Shown: positions 18,926-29,538, counted from the first letter of the stretch. The stretch: DNA of 64,000 nucleotides from Hyphomicrobium_A sp963776675 (GCA_963776675.1 CAVZNR010000052.1:1-64000), one strand, 5' to 3'. The notes: generated from the sequence alone by a model not told the origin. Numbers and translations: made by a program.

Positions 18926-20338
18926 ATGGTTCGATTGCTGCGGCGGCCCCGTTGGAGGCTGCGGGCGACGGCTGCAATCGCCGTTGCCGCTGCGGCCGCG
19001 TGCCTTGCCGCCGCTCCTGCCGCAGGCCAGACGAGCGATGTGGAAAGCGACCGCATTCCGGGTCTGCCCGAGCCCTCCATCGGGACCAGCCTGCCGCGTG
19101 ATCTCGCCGATCCCGGGGGCGTGCGTTCCGCGCTCGCCAAGCGCGGGGTCATCTTCGCCGTCAACTACATCGGCGAGGTGCTCGCCAACCCGACAGGCGG
19201 CTTTCGCCAAGGCGCCTTCTACGACGGACGGCTCGAGCTTGCCGTGCAGGCGGACCTGGAGAAGGGGATCGGCTGGCCGGGCTTGAGCTTCTTCGCCAAC
19301 GGCTACCAGATCCACGGCGACAGCATCTCGGCCGCCGACCTCGGCGTGCTGATGCCGGTCAGCTTCATCGAGGCCGATCCGTCAACGCGCCTGTTCGAGC
19401 TGTGGCTGCAGCAGAAGCTGTGGGACGACAGGGTGTCGATCCGCTTCGGGCAGCTGGCGGCCGATTCCGAGTTCATGTTCTCGAAGGGCGGCCAGGTCTT
19501 TCTCAACGACACCTGGGGCTGGCCGTCGATCGCCGCGGTGAACATGCCGCAAAACGGGCCGGCGTATCCGTTGGCCACTCCTGGTGTGCGCCTCGCCGTG
19601 AGCCCCACCGATCAGCTCAGCGTGCTCATCGGCGTCTTCAACGGGAACCCGGCGGGCGACTGCCAGCCAAATCAGGATCCGCAGGAGTGCAACCCGTACG
19701 GGCTGCTGTTTCCCATCGATGCCGCGCCGCTGCTGATGGCGGAAGGCGCCTACGCGTACAACCAGGGACCGGGGGAGCTCGCTGGGACGGTCAAGTTCGG
19801 CAGCTATATGAACACCGGCGAGTTCCGGCATCAGCGCGTGATCACCGGCGGCGTGCGCTTGGCCTTTTCGAAAGAGCCGTCACGTCACATCGACGGCGAC
19901 TGGGGATTTTATGGCGTCATCGACCAGATGCTCTATCGGCTGCCGGGCGCCGGTGATCCCAAGGGCGTCTCCGCTTTTGCGCGCTTCATCGGCGCGCCCG
20001 CAAACCGCAACCCGGTCGACCTCTACTGGGAGGCCGGGCTCACGTTCTCCGGCATGATGGCCTCGCGTCCCGACGACGTGCTGGGTATCGGCTTCGCCTA
20101 CACCGGCATAGCCTCGGACATCACGGACCGCCAGAAGGCGCGCCACCGCCCGATCATCGCGAGCTATGAGGCGCTCTTCGAGGCGAGCTACTCAGCGCAG
20201 ATCGTGCCAGGGTTCGTGTTGCAGCCGGATTTTCAATACTTCTGGAACCCCGGCGGACACGTGCTCGATCGCTTCGATCCCACCAAGGCGGTGCCCAACG
20301 CCGCCGTTCTCGGCCTGCGCACGACCATCAACTACTGA
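18926..20338 (+). CDS. OprB family carbohydrate porin (second of pair)
   Basis: A 470-residue paralogue of the preceding porin, with an Ala-rich signal ending APAAGQ. It shares the block order GVIFAVNYIGEVLANPTGG, GAFYDGRLELAVQADLE, LSFFANGYQIHGDSISAADL, VSIRFGQLAADSEF and the terminal FQYFWNPGGHV/LGLRTTINY. The middle is about 20 residues longer than in the first copy (region around 19840-19900). Tandem duplication followed by divergence is the simplest history. Differences lie mainly in loops, so substrate preferences may differ. Confidence 0.9.
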   Translation: MVRLLRRPRWRLRATAAIAVAAAAACLAAAPAAGQTSDVESDRIPGLPEPSIGTSLPRDLADPGGVRSALAKRGVIFAVNYIGEVLANPTGGFRQGAFYDGRLELAVQADLEKGIGWPGLSFFANGYQIHGDSISAADLGVLMPVSFIEADPSTRLFELWLQQKLWDDRVSIRFGQLAADSEFMFSKGGQVFLNDTWGWPSIAAVNMPQNGPAYPLATPGVRLAVSPTDQLSVLIGVFNGNPAGDCQPNQDPQECNPYGLLFPIDAAPLLMAEGAYAYNQGPGELAGTVKFGSYMNTGEFRHQRVITGGVRLAFSKEPSRHIDGDWGFYGVIDQMLYRLPGAGDPKGVSAFARFIGAPANRNPVDLYWEAGLTFSGMMASRPDDVLGIGFAYTGIASDITDRQKARHRPIIASYEALFEASYSAQIVPGFVLQPDFQYFWNPGGHVLDRFDPTKAVPNAAVLGLRTTINY

Positions 20339-20349
20339 GCGTCAAAGCC

Positions 20350-20985
20350 TCAGGTGTCGACACGCGTAAGGTCGACGAGCGGCACGTCGTCGGGCAGCGC
20401 GGCGGCATAGGGAAGGCCGGCGGCGGCGAATGCCCTTTCGATAGTTTGGGCATAACCCTTGTCGATGATGAGCGAACGCTCGCGCCGGCCGCAGTGAAAG
20501 CGTGCGCTGCCCTCGGGGCTGGCGATGTAGATCCAGGCCGTGCCGTCAACGGGGACGGAAAGCTGGGCGGTCACGTCGGCGCGCCGATAGTTGCGCTCGT
20601 AGGTGTCGAGGATGGCAAGCGTGGCCGTATCGACCTCGAACAGGAGGCCCCAGACGCGGGCGTCGGCCTGCGCCTCGAGGTTGGCAAAGGCGACGAAGAC
20701 CTGCGGGCGCGCGCCCGTTGCCGTATCGAGATAGTATTTGTAGCGCGGCAGGGTCTGACGGTTGTCCATCGCGACCTCCCAATTTCGCGCAAAGCCGACG
20801 AGCTCGGCGTGGCGATGGGCGAGAAGTGGCAGCCGATGACGCGCAAGGAGTGCGGCAAGGGTTTCGACGTGGGCGAGCGAGCCGTAGCCGAAGATCCACT
20901 GCCGCCCGGGCGCGGCATCGCTTTTGTCGTCCGCGGTTAAGGACGGCCGGCGCTCTTGCGTTGAGGCTTGGGGAGGTCGTGCCAT
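20350..20985 (-). CDS. Gamma-glutamylcyclotransferase-like protein
   Basis: A 211-residue cytosolic protein with the GGCT/AIG2 fold entry WIFGYGSL at about residue 32, followed by VGFARNWEVAMDN, DARVWGLLFEVD and LDTYERNYRRADV. Here the E of TYE is a good candidate for the catalytic Glu. The family releases 5-oxoproline from gamma-glutamyl peptides. About 28 N-terminal residues are Pro/Ser/Arg-rich and may be disordered, or the true start may be internal. It is divergent from miaA. Confidence 0.78.
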   Translation of the reverse strand: MARPPQASTQERRPSLTADDKSDAAPGRQWIFGYGSLAHVETLAALLARHRLPLLAHRHAELVGFARNWEVAMDNRQTLPRYKYYLDTATGARPQVFVAFANLEAQADARVWGLLFEVDTATLAILDTYERNYRRADVTAQLSVPVDGTAWIYIASPEGSARFHCGRRERSLIIDKGYAQTIERAFAAAGLPYAAALPDDVPLVDLTRVDT

Positions 20986-21042
20986 AGCTTAAGATAGGAT
21001 GCGGATAGCAGGCGGAGCGCGTTTGCCCCGACGGAGAGACGA

Positions 21043-21963
21043 TTGAAGCGTGCCATTCTCATTGCAGGGCCCACGGCGAGTGGCAAGTCCGGCCTGGCCT
21101 TGCGGCTCGCGGAGGCGTTGGGCGGCCTCGTCATCAACGCCAACTCCATGCAGGTCTATCGCGAGCTGCGCATTCTTACCGCACGCCCGAGCGTGGAGGA
21201 GGAGGCACGCGTTCCGCACGCGCTCTATGGCGGTGTGCCCGGCAGCGAAGCCTACTCCGCCGGGCGCTTTGCCACCGACGCTGCACGCGCGCTCGGCGAG
21301 GCGCGCGAGAAAGGCCTGCGGCCGATCATCGTCGGCGGCACCGGGCTCTATTTCAAGGCGCTCACCGAAGGGCTCTCGCCCATGCCGGAGATCCCTGCGG
21401 AGATCCGCGCGCATTGGCGCAGCGAGGCGGGGAAGATGCCGGAGGGCGCCTTGCACGCGGTGCTGGCGCGGCGCGATCCCGAGATGGCCGCGCGGCTGGC
21501 ACCGGGCGACACCCAAAGGATCGTACGCGCGCTGGAGGTGCTCGAGGCTTCCGGCGAGTCACTCAGCCAGTGGCAGCAGCGCCCGCGCGCCCCGGTGCTC
21601 GATGCGGCCGAGACGGTGCGCCTCGTGGTCGCGCCCGAGCGGTCGGCGCTCTATGCCCGCATCGACGCGCGTTTCGACAAAATGATCGCGGCCGGCGCAT
21701 TCGAGGAGGTTCAGCAACTCGCGACCCTTGGGCTCGACCCGCAGCTGCCCGTCATGAACGCGCTGGGGGTCCGTCCGCTGATGCAACATGTGGCGGGCGC
21801 GTTGCCGCTTGCCGAGGCGATCGCGGCGGCGCAGACGGAGACGCGCCAGTACGCGAAACGGCAGCTCACATGGGCCCGCGGACATATGATTTCGTGGAAG
21901 TGGCTTTCAGAGAAAGAAATGGAAATAAGCGAGCCAGATTTTGTATCTTTTATCGGTCATTAG
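21043..21963 (+). CDS. miaA: MiaA, tRNA dimethylallyltransferase
   Basis: MiaA adds a dimethylallyl group to A37 of tRNAs that read codons starting with U. The 306-residue protein has the P-loop AGPTASGKSGLAL near the start, INANSMQVYRELRILTARPS, the PHALYG motif, VGGTGLYFKALTEGLSP and the late QTETRQYAKRQLTWARGH. The start is a TTG at 21043, supported by GGAG 7 bases upstream and because the first residue lies just before the conserved RAILIAGPTAS. It is followed by ilvB. Confidence 0.95.
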   Translation: MKRAILIAGPTASGKSGLALRLAEALGGLVINANSMQVYRELRILTARPSVEEEARVPHALYGGVPGSEAYSAGRFATDAARALGEAREKGLRPIIVGGTGLYFKALTEGLSPMPEIPAEIRAHWRSEAGKMPEGALHAVLARRDPEMAARLAPGDTQRIVRALEVLEASGESLSQWQQRPRAPVLDAAETVRLVVAPERSALYARIDARFDKMIAAGAFEEVQQLATLGLDPQLPVMNALGVRPLMQHVAGALPLAEAIAAAQTETRQYAKRQLTWARGHMISWKWLSEKEMEISEPDFVSFIGH

Positions 21964-22093
21964 CATTGACCGGCCAATTTGAGCTGCCTAGGGTGCGCCC
22001 CAAGAAAAGCGCCGCCAGCCGCGTGCGGGACTAGAGGCCGACGACGGGCCCGGTTCCGCACTTCCCTGGCGGCCTTGTTGTGTGGAGTGGACG

Positions 22094-23859
<1,766 letters not shown>

Positions 23860-23860
<1 letters not shown>

Positions 23861-24451
23861 TGCTCATGTCCGAACGGTACTCTCCGCCGCGAGATCGCGC
23901 GCGCTTTCTGCGGCGGCGCCGGCGCGGGCGCGTCGAGCCGCGCGCTGCTGGCGCTGCCGTTCCTTATCGGGGCGGGGCACGCGTTCGCCGCTGCCGAGGC
24001 GCCCGACTGGGACCAGGTGGAAAACATCAAGGATGCCGCCACGCGGCTTGCCCAGATGCAGCGCACGCAGGGCGCCACGCGCGCCTTCGCCTTTATCGAC
24101 GCCTGCTACAGGACGCACTCGCTGTCGTCGAACTACACCAAGGCGTTCGAGGCGTGCATCGCGCAGGACTATCTGGAGACGCAGGTGCTGGCGCTGATCT
24201 ACTCGCGCATGGAGCCCGAGACCTTGAAGAAGATGGGGGCGCCGTCGCCGCAACTTCTGGCCAAGACCATGGGCAAGCGCGTCGCCGCGGCGTTCGCCAA
24301 CTACGGCGTGCCGGTCAAGCGCGTCAAAGCCTTCAAGAAGCTCGTGGACGAGGAAGGTTTCCCCGTGTTCTTCAAGGCGCTGTTTCCCGGCGTCGACATG
24401 CCCGTCCCCAAGCACGACCTGCCGTCCGAGGACGAGAAAAAGAAGCAATAG
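23860..24451 (+). CDS. Exported hypothetical protein between ilvB and ilvN, frameshifted
   Basis: The ATG at 23860 overlaps the ilvB stop (TAATG). Read from it, the frame is broken by an extra base near 23877-23879. When that base is skipped the protein begins MLMSER-TLRREIARAFCGG and continues into an export signal, LLALPFLIGAGHAFAAAEA. A mature helical domain of about 145 residues follows (DWDQVENIKDAATRLAQMQ, two Cys at ACYRTH and ACIAQDY, acidic Lys-rich tail). An intact in-frame start otherwise appears only at GTG 24017, which would lose the signal. I recognise no family. The tight coupling to ilvB is unexplained. Confidence 0.6.
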
Positions 24452-24458
24452 GCTCCCC

Positions 24459-25007
24459 ATGGTGAAGACCCTGTCCAAGACCCATTACGTGGGACCCGGC
24501 GAGGCGCAGGCGGAGGTCTCGCGCACGCTGTCGGTGCTGGTCGACAACGAGCCGGGCGTGCTGGCGCGCGTCATCGGGCTGTTCTCGGGCCGCGGCTACA
24601 ACATCGATTCGCTGACGGTGACCGAGACCGAGCACGAGAAGCATCTGTCGCGCATCACGATCGTCACGCGCGGCACGCCGGACGTGATCGTGCAGATCAA
24701 GCATCAGCTCGAGCGCTTGGTGCCCGTCCACCGCGTGCACGATCTGACGCTGGAGGGAGAATCGCTGGAGCGCGAGCTGGCCCTCATCAAGGTTTCCGGC
24801 CGCGGCGAGAAGCGCATCGAGGCGCTGCGGCTCGCCGAGATTTTCCGCGCGAGCGTCATCGACGCCTCGACCGAGCACTTCGTGTTCGAGATCACGGGAC
24901 GCTCGACCAAGATCGAGCAGTTCATCCAGATCATGACCGAGCTCGGCCTCGTCGAGGTCTCGCGCACGGGCGTCGCTGCCATCGGCCGCGGTCCTGCAAG
25001 TCTCTAA
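24459..25007 (+). CDS. ilvN: Acetolactate synthase small (regulatory) subunit
   Basis: A 182-residue ACT-domain subunit that binds valine and controls the IlvB catalytic subunit. It starts with a short tail and then the ACT domain RTLSVLVDNEPGVLARVIGL, FSGRGYNIDSLTVTETE and SRITIVTRGTPDVIVQIKHQLERL. The C-terminal domain has ELALIKVSGRGEKRIEALRL and GRSTKIEQFIQIM. Length and order match IlvN/IlvH of alphaproteobacteria. It ends 93 bases before ilvC. Confidence 0.95.
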   Translation: MVKTLSKTHYVGPGEAQAEVSRTLSVLVDNEPGVLARVIGLFSGRGYNIDSLTVTETEHEKHLSRITIVTRGTPDVIVQIKHQLERLVPVHRVHDLTLEGESLERELALIKVSGRGEKRIEALRLAEIFRASVIDASTEHFVFEITGRSTKIEQFIQIMTELGLVEVSRTGVAAIGRGPASL

Positions 25008-25100
25008 AGGAGCTATTTGGCTCGACACCCGCCACGACCGCTGCCGCCGGCAGCCGTTCCAAACAACAACGACCCGCGTCAAACACAAGAGAGACCTGCC

Positions 25101-26120
25101 ATGCGCGTTTATTACGATCGTGATGCCGATATCAATCTGATCAAAGCCAAGAAGGTGGCGATCGTCGGCTACGGCAGCCAGGGCCACGCGCATGCGCTGA
25201 ACCTGCGCGATTCAGGCGTGAAAGAGGTGGCCGTCGCGCTGCGCAAAGGCTCGGCAAGCGCGCAGAAGGCGGAGAAGGAAGGCCTGAAAGTGATGGAGGT
25301 GGCGGACGCGGCCAAGTGGGCCGACGTCCTCATGATGCTCACCCCCGACGAGCTGCAGGCCGACATCTACAAAGAGAGCCTGGCTCCGAACATGAAAAAG
25401 GGCGCCATGCTGCTGTTCGCGCACGGGCTCAACGTGCACTTCAATCTGATCGTGCCGCGCGCCGACATCGACGTCGGCATGGTGGCGCCGAAGGGTCCGG
25501 GCCACACGGTGCGGGGCGAATACCTGCGCGGCGGCGGCCTGCCCTGCCTGGTTGCCATCGCCCAGGATACGAGTGGCAACGCCCACGAGCTGGCGCTGTC
25601 CTATGCGGCGGCGATCGGTGGCGGCAAGGCCGGCGTGATCGAGACCACCTTCAAGGAGGAGTGTGAGACCGATCTCTTCGGCGAGCAGGCGGTGCTGTGC
25701 GGCGGCGTGGTCGAGCTGATGCGCGCAGGCTTCGAGACCCTCGTAGAGGCCGGCTACGCTCCCGAGATGGCCTACTTCGAATGCCTGCACGAGATGAAGC
25801 TGATCGTCGACCTCATCTACGAGGGCGGCATCGCCAACATGAACTACTCGGTCTCCAACACGGCCGAATACGGCGAGTACGTCTCCGGTCCGCGCGTGAT
25901 CACCGCCGACACCAAGAAGGCGATGAAGGACATTCTGACCGACATTCAGGCCGGCCGCTTCACCCGCGATTGGATGCTGGAGAACAAGGTCGGCCAGACC
26001 TCGTTCAAGGCCATGCGGGCCAAGGCCGACGCCCATCCGTGCGAGGAGGTGGGCCAGAAGCTGCGCGGCATGATGCCGTGGATCAAGGAGAAGGCGCTGG
26101 TCAACAAGGACCGCAACTGA
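25101..26120 (+). CDS. ilvC: Ketol-acid reductoisomerase, class I
   Basis: IlvC isomerises and reduces acetohydroxy acids using NADPH in branched-chain amino-acid synthesis. The 339-residue protein starts MRVYYDRDADINLIKAKKVA, with the Rossmann motif GYGSQGHAHALNLRDSG, PKGPGHTVRGEYLRGGGLPC, and the metal-binding FKEECETDLFGEQAVLCGG segment. The length identifies the class I short form. The open frame runs back to 25017, but the ATG at 25101 gives the standard N-terminus. Confidence 0.97.
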   Translation: MRVYYDRDADINLIKAKKVAIVGYGSQGHAHALNLRDSGVKEVAVALRKGSASAQKAEKEGLKVMEVADAAKWADVLMMLTPDELQADIYKESLAPNMKKGAMLLFAHGLNVHFNLIVPRADIDVGMVAPKGPGHTVRGEYLRGGGLPCLVAIAQDTSGNAHELALSYAAAIGGGKAGVIETTFKEECETDLFGEQAVLCGGVVELMRAGFETLVEAGYAPEMAYFECLHEMKLIVDLIYEGGIANMNYSVSNTAEYGEYVSGPRVITADTKKAMKDILTDIQAGRFTRDWMLENKVGQTSFKAMRAKADAHPCEEVGQKLRGMMPWIKEKALVNKDRN

Positions 26121-26203
26121 GGCGCGCCCGCCACGCTGAAGACACTGATCCCGTTGCATAATGCTAGGGCCCCGTGGGGGGCTCTAGCGAAGGGAGTTTT
26201 GTC

Positions 26204-26434
26204 ATGATGCGTACTCTCGCCTGTTTGGCGCTCGCGGCAGCACTCGGCGCCGCACCGCTGGCGCTCTCGACCAACGACGCGATGGCCGCTGGTAAGAAGG
26301 CCACCAAGGTCTGCAAGCACAAGACCGCGAGCGGCAAGATCAAGACCTGGCGCTGCGGCGCCGATCAGCCGTGCTGCGCGGCCGAGATGATCAACTACTA
26401 CACCTGCGGCTCCAAGCTGCTCGGCTGCCTCTAG
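26204..26434 (+). CDS. Small exported Cys-rich protein A
   Basis: A 76-residue protein with a clear signal (LACLALAAALGAAPLAL, cleavage near AMAAG). The mature domain is about 45 residues and basic, with seven cysteines in the order C-H...GKIKTWRCGADQPCCAAE...YTCGSKLLGC. The gene at 26661 encodes the same pattern. The adjacent Cys pair and even spacing suggest a disulfide-knotted peptide in the periplasm or outside the cell. Family and function unknown. The start is at the first of two neighbouring ATGs. Confidence 0.6.
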   Translation: MMRTLACLALAAALGAAPLALSTNDAMAAGKKATKVCKHKTASGKIKTWRCGADQPCCAAEMINYYTCGSKLLGCL

Positions 26435-26660
26435 GCGCCGGCTTGCGACGGCGGGCTGCACGTCCGCCGCGTAAGGCATTGGGGATCAACCGATCCCGGC
26501 GCACGCGCTAGGCAAAGCGCGTGGGAGCGGGTGCTTGCGCCTTCCGCAGGCACCAAAGCTGCGGTGGATAAGACCCAGCCACTGGGTGCAGCAGCAAGGA
26601 CAGACGCGCCGTCCTGCGGGCATGATGCCGCCTTCGACTGACAGGAAAGGGAGGTTTGTC

Positions 26661-26906
26661 ATGATCCGCTTCTTTACGCTGGCGGCGCTCGCCTTTGCGG
26701 TGGCGTTCGGCGGCTACATGGCATCGGGAACGATGTCGGGCGCGCACGCCAAGAAGTACCACGCCAGCAAGATGTGCCGCCACGTGACGCTGACGGGCAA
26801 GGTGAAGCGCTGGCGCTGCAAGCGCGGCACCTACTGCTGCTCGGCTGAGATCTGGGGCTACTATGGGTGCGGCTCGAAGGCGCTGGGCTGCTTCGATCCG
26901 CAGTAG
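26661..26906 (+). CDS. Small exported Cys-rich protein B
   Basis: An 81-residue paralogue of protein A, starting MIRFFTLAALAFAVAFGGYM with GGGAGG upstream and a signal ending GAHAKK. The mature part has MCRHVTLTGKVKRWRCKRGT, then CCSAE, WGYYGCGSKALGCF. The shared framework is C-[KR]-H-x-T-x(2)-GK-[IV]-K-x-WRC-x(5)-CC-x-AE-x(3)-YY-x-CGSK-x-LGC. It is basic and disulfide-rich. The two copies lie 226 bases apart, so each probably has its own promoter. Confidence 0.6.
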   Translation: MIRFFTLAALAFAVAFGGYMASGTMSGAHAKKYHASKMCRHVTLTGKVKRWRCKRGTYCCSAEIWGYYGCGSKALGCFDPQ

Positions 26907-27487
26907 CCTTAGCACTGCGCGGGAGCTCGTGAGGGAAACCGGCAGAGGACCCGCGCGGCCGCATTGGGGAGGGTAAGCGTGTGGCTACGGTCGCGCGAGC
27001 CTTCCGGATCGGCTCGTCCACGAAGCTGAGAGTCGCTTCGGGGCGAGCGCTCACAGAAAACGGACGGCAGAGAAGCGGGGACCTCCGCCGTCCGCTCCAG
27101 CGGCACCATCATGCGACGGCGCCGCCGGATTCCAATTCTTAGCGCCCGCACGTGAAGGCCGTGCGGCGGTCCTGCGTCACACGCAGGTCATACTTTTTCC
27201 ACCCGGCAGCGCTCGCGCGCGAACGGACGGTCATTCGGGTCGGCCTCAGTCTTCTCTCTGGCGATACGGTCCGCGAACCGGCCCATTGTAAACCCCCGGG
27301 CCCGGTGCTCCCGCACGCCTTGCGATATCACACTGCGATCTTGCAATCAGCGTGGTCACCTCGCGGCGGAATCAAGATTTCGTTCGGATCGGGGCGCAAT
27401 TATCGGAATTTTCTTGTGCTCGAATTTGGATCAATCGCAGGGCCGACGGCGGCGCAGGCCATGGCCCAGAACTCCCAGGAAGGCTTT
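26907..27487. other. Intergenic region upstream of the Nudix gene
   Basis: About 580 bases without a supportable gene. A long frame from 27152 is continuous with the Nudix gene but adds residues with no family match before 27488. The stretch 27330-27430 is AT-richer than its surroundings and may contain the Nudix promoter. No RNA gene or clear repeat was seen. Confidence 0.35.
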
Positions 27488-28210
27488 ATGGACAGCATGG
27501 ACAGAGCGGCGGACAGCTCCGTGCGGATCGCGCAGTGCGCGCTGCGGGTCGGCCCGGAGCCGTGGACCTTCGCCATCGAGCGCCGTGCCGAGATCACGGC
27601 GCATTGGCAGAAGGCCAGTGCCGAGCGCCCCAAGCTGTTCGACGGCACCGTCTATATGCTGGGCGAGAGTGCGTTGGAGGGCGAAGGCTTCCGCGGGACT
27701 TTTCTGCGCACCGACTTCAAGAGCTTTCTCTACTGGCGCGAAAGCGGCTATGCCGATCGCAGCGTGCGCGACAGCTTCGGCTCGTCGGTGATCCGCTCCG
27801 CCGAGGGGCACGTGCTGCTCGGACGCCAGACCAGCGGCAACGTCAACGCCGGTCTCGCCTATCCGCCCGGTGGCTTCATCGATACGCGTGACGTGACGGC
27901 GGATGGCGCGATCGACATCGATGCCAGCATCGCGCGCGAGCTGGCCGAGGAGACCGGGCTCGACCCTGTGGAGCTCAAACGCACGCCGGGCTATCTGCTC
28001 ACGTGCGCGGGCGCCCTGGTCTCGATCGGCATCGAATGGAACAGCCCGCTGGCGGCGGAAGAGCTGCGCGCGCGCATCCTCGCCCACGTCTCCCGCCAAG
28101 CCGTGCCCGAGCTCGCCGACATCGTGATCGTGCGCAAAGCCTCCGAGATCGACGCGGACACGATGCCCCGCTACGCACGCGCGGTGCTGCGCGCTCTTTT
28201 AGCGGCTTGA
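27488..28210 (+). CDS. Nudix hydrolase family protein
   Basis: A 240-residue cytosolic protein with an N-terminal domain of about 85 residues and a Nudix fold. SSVIRSAEGHVLLGRQTSGN is the first strand region. YPPGGFIDTRDV with ARELAEETGLDP is the Nudix box, having an insertion of about 10 residues between the Gly-rich start and the REx2EE helix. The substrate is unknown. AGGAAGG lies 5 bases before the ATG at 27488; an in-frame ATG at 27461 is an alternative. The PhzF-like gene follows 49 bases on. Confidence 0.78.
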   Translation: MDSMDRAADSSVRIAQCALRVGPEPWTFAIERRAEITAHWQKASAERPKLFDGTVYMLGESALEGEGFRGTFLRTDFKSFLYWRESGYADRSVRDSFGSSVIRSAEGHVLLGRQTSGNVNAGLAYPPGGFIDTRDVTADGAIDIDASIARELAEETGLDPVELKRTPGYLLTCAGALVSIGIEWNSPLAAEELRARILAHVSRQAVPELADIVIVRKASEIDADTMPRYARAVLRALLAA

Positions 28211-28259
28211 CCCGGCCTGCGAATTCGGCAGAAGTGCGCCCGCCGCAAGGACTCCAAAC

Positions 28260-29171
28260 ATGGCGCTCGCCTTTCACACGCTCGACGTCTTCACCGACCG
28301 CCGCTTCGGCGGCAATCCGCTGGCTGTCGTGCTCGACGCCGACGCGCTCAACCCGCAAGAGATGCAGACGATAGCGCGCGAGCTCAATCTTTCCGAAACG
28401 GTGTTCGCTCTCAAGCCGGAGAACCCGGCGCACTCCGCCAAGATCCGCATCTTCACGCCCGGGCGCGAATTGCCCTTTGCGGGACATCCCACGATAGGGA
28501 CCGCAATCCTGCTGGCCCAGCTGCACGCCCCCAACGTCAACGGCGAGCGCGACGCCATCATCGCGCTCGAGCAGGCGATCGGGCCCGTGCGCGTCGGCGT
28601 GCGGCTCAAGGCGGGCCAGGTTCCCTTTGCCGAGTTCGACGCGCCCAAGCTGCCGGAGATGGCGGGCACGCTGCCGTCGCGCGACCGGATCGCCGATGCG
28701 CTCGGCCTGCTGCCGCGCGAGATCGGGTTCGAGAACCATACGGCGCTGCGCATCGGGGCCGGCAACGTGTTTGCCTACGTGCCCATCCTGAACCTCGAGG
28801 CGATTGCCAAGGCGCGCGTCAACGGCGCGAGCTGGGCCTCGGCCTTTCCCGAAAGCGACGTCGCCGGCGCCTACCTCTATACGCGCGAGTGCGTGCACAA
28901 GGGCTCGTCGTTTCACGCCCGCATGTTCGCGCCACAACTCGGGGTGCCCGAGGACCCGGCGACGGGGGCGGCGGCGGTGGGCTTCGCCGGCGTGGTGCGG
29001 TCCTTCGACGATCTGCCCGACGGGGCGCACAAGCGGGTGGTCGAGCAGGGCCTCGAGATGGGGCGCCCGAGTGCCATTCAGCTCACGCTGGTCGTCAAGG
29101 GCGGCAAGCTCGACAGCGTGCGCATCGGCGGCAACGCGGTGCGCATGGTCGAGGGCACCATCGCCACCTGA
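28260..29171 (+). CDS. PhzF family isomerase-like protein
   Basis: A 303-residue member of the PhzF/diaminopimelate-epimerase-like fold. It has TLDVFTDRRFGGNPLAVVLD, ELNLSETVF with the catalytic Glu, FTPGRELPFAGHPTIGTA, and GVPEDPATGAAAVGFAGVV, the two conserved Gly-rich turns. Most members are isomerases of unknown substrate; phenazine synthesis is not implied without other phz genes. An AAGGA lies 8-10 bases upstream. It is likely co-transcribed with the Nudix gene. Confidence 0.9.
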   Translation: MALAFHTLDVFTDRRFGGNPLAVVLDADALNPQEMQTIARELNLSETVFALKPENPAHSAKIRIFTPGRELPFAGHPTIGTAILLAQLHAPNVNGERDAIIALEQAIGPVRVGVRLKAGQVPFAEFDAPKLPEMAGTLPSRDRIADALGLLPREIGFENHTALRIGAGNVFAYVPILNLEAIAKARVNGASWASAFPESDVAGAYLYTRECVHKGSSFHARMFAPQLGVPEDPATGAAAVGFAGVVRSFDDLPDGAHKRVVEQGLEMGRPSAIQLTLVVKGGKLDSVRIGGNAVRMVEGTIAT

Positions 29172-29309
29172 GGCGCGCAAAAGGGCCTCTGCCCGCCCGA
29201 ATTCGGCCGGTTCGTGCCGGGGCGGGCGTTGTCGGCGCGTCAACCCTGCCCAAGGCAGGGGCACTCTCCACCCTAGCGGAGGCGGCCGAGATGTATTATT
29301 ACAGTGCGC

Positions 29310-29423
29310 ATGCGCCAGCCGACCGCCATTGACGGCCGCTTTTTGATCCGCGCGGAGACCCTCCGCAGCGCCTATTCGGCGCGCGCGCTTACCAGCCTGA
29401 GCCTCCTCCTTACAAGCCCCTGA
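29310..29423 (+). CDS. Leucine-rich leader peptide upstream of leuA
   Basis: A 37-codon frame starts at ATG 29310 and ends at TGA 29421-29423, 115 bases before leuA. Its last residues are ALTSLSLLLTSP: five Leu codons (CTT, CTG, CTC, CTC, CTT) within eleven codons, just before the stop. This is the classic design of an amino-acid leader, in which scarce charged tRNA-Leu stalls the ribosome and changes folding of the downstream RNA. The leader's stop lies inside the first arm of a perfect 9-bp inverted repeat. There is no strong ribosome binding site before the ATG, which is the main weakness. Confidence 0.6.
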   Translation: MRQPTAIDGRFLIRAETLRSAYSARALTSLSLLLTSP

Positions 29424-29465
29424 GCCTCGGCAGTCTCGGAACGATCCGGGACGGGCGCTCAGGGG
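29396..29465 (+). promoter_or_regulatory. Candidate leuA attenuator (alternative stem-loops)
   Basis: CCCCTGAGC at 29417-29425 pairs perfectly with GCTCAGGGG at 29457-29465. CCTGAGCCTC occurs twice (29396-29405 and 29419-29428), so the 3' arm can pair with either copy. Copy one lies in the leader's Leu codons and would be covered by a stalled ribosome. A further hairpin, GCGGAG-ACC-CTCCGC at 29353-29366, lies inside the leader. No T-run follows, so control may be Rho-dependent or act on leuA translation. Inference from sequence only. Confidence 0.55.
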
Positions 29466-29538
29466 ATAAGAAGTCGAGCGAGCTGATGGATCAACGCCAG
29501 CTCCCATGGGAGGCTGGCCGAAGCGAAAGACGAGACCG

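Noticed and set aside
21964..22093. Attenuator leader before ilvB
   Set aside because: Only 130 bases, no short frame rich in Ile, Val or Leu codons and no alternative stem-loops were found.
28260..29171. Phenazine biosynthesis gene
   Set aside because: PhzF-like proteins are common outside phenazine pathways and no other phz genes are present.
29291..29332. Tyr-rich mini-frame before leuA (MYYYSAHAPADRH) as the leader peptide
   Set aside because: Tyr codons do not fit leucine synthesis; the overlapping Leu-rich frame with adjacent stems is a better candidate, although the Tyr frame has a GGAGG nearby.
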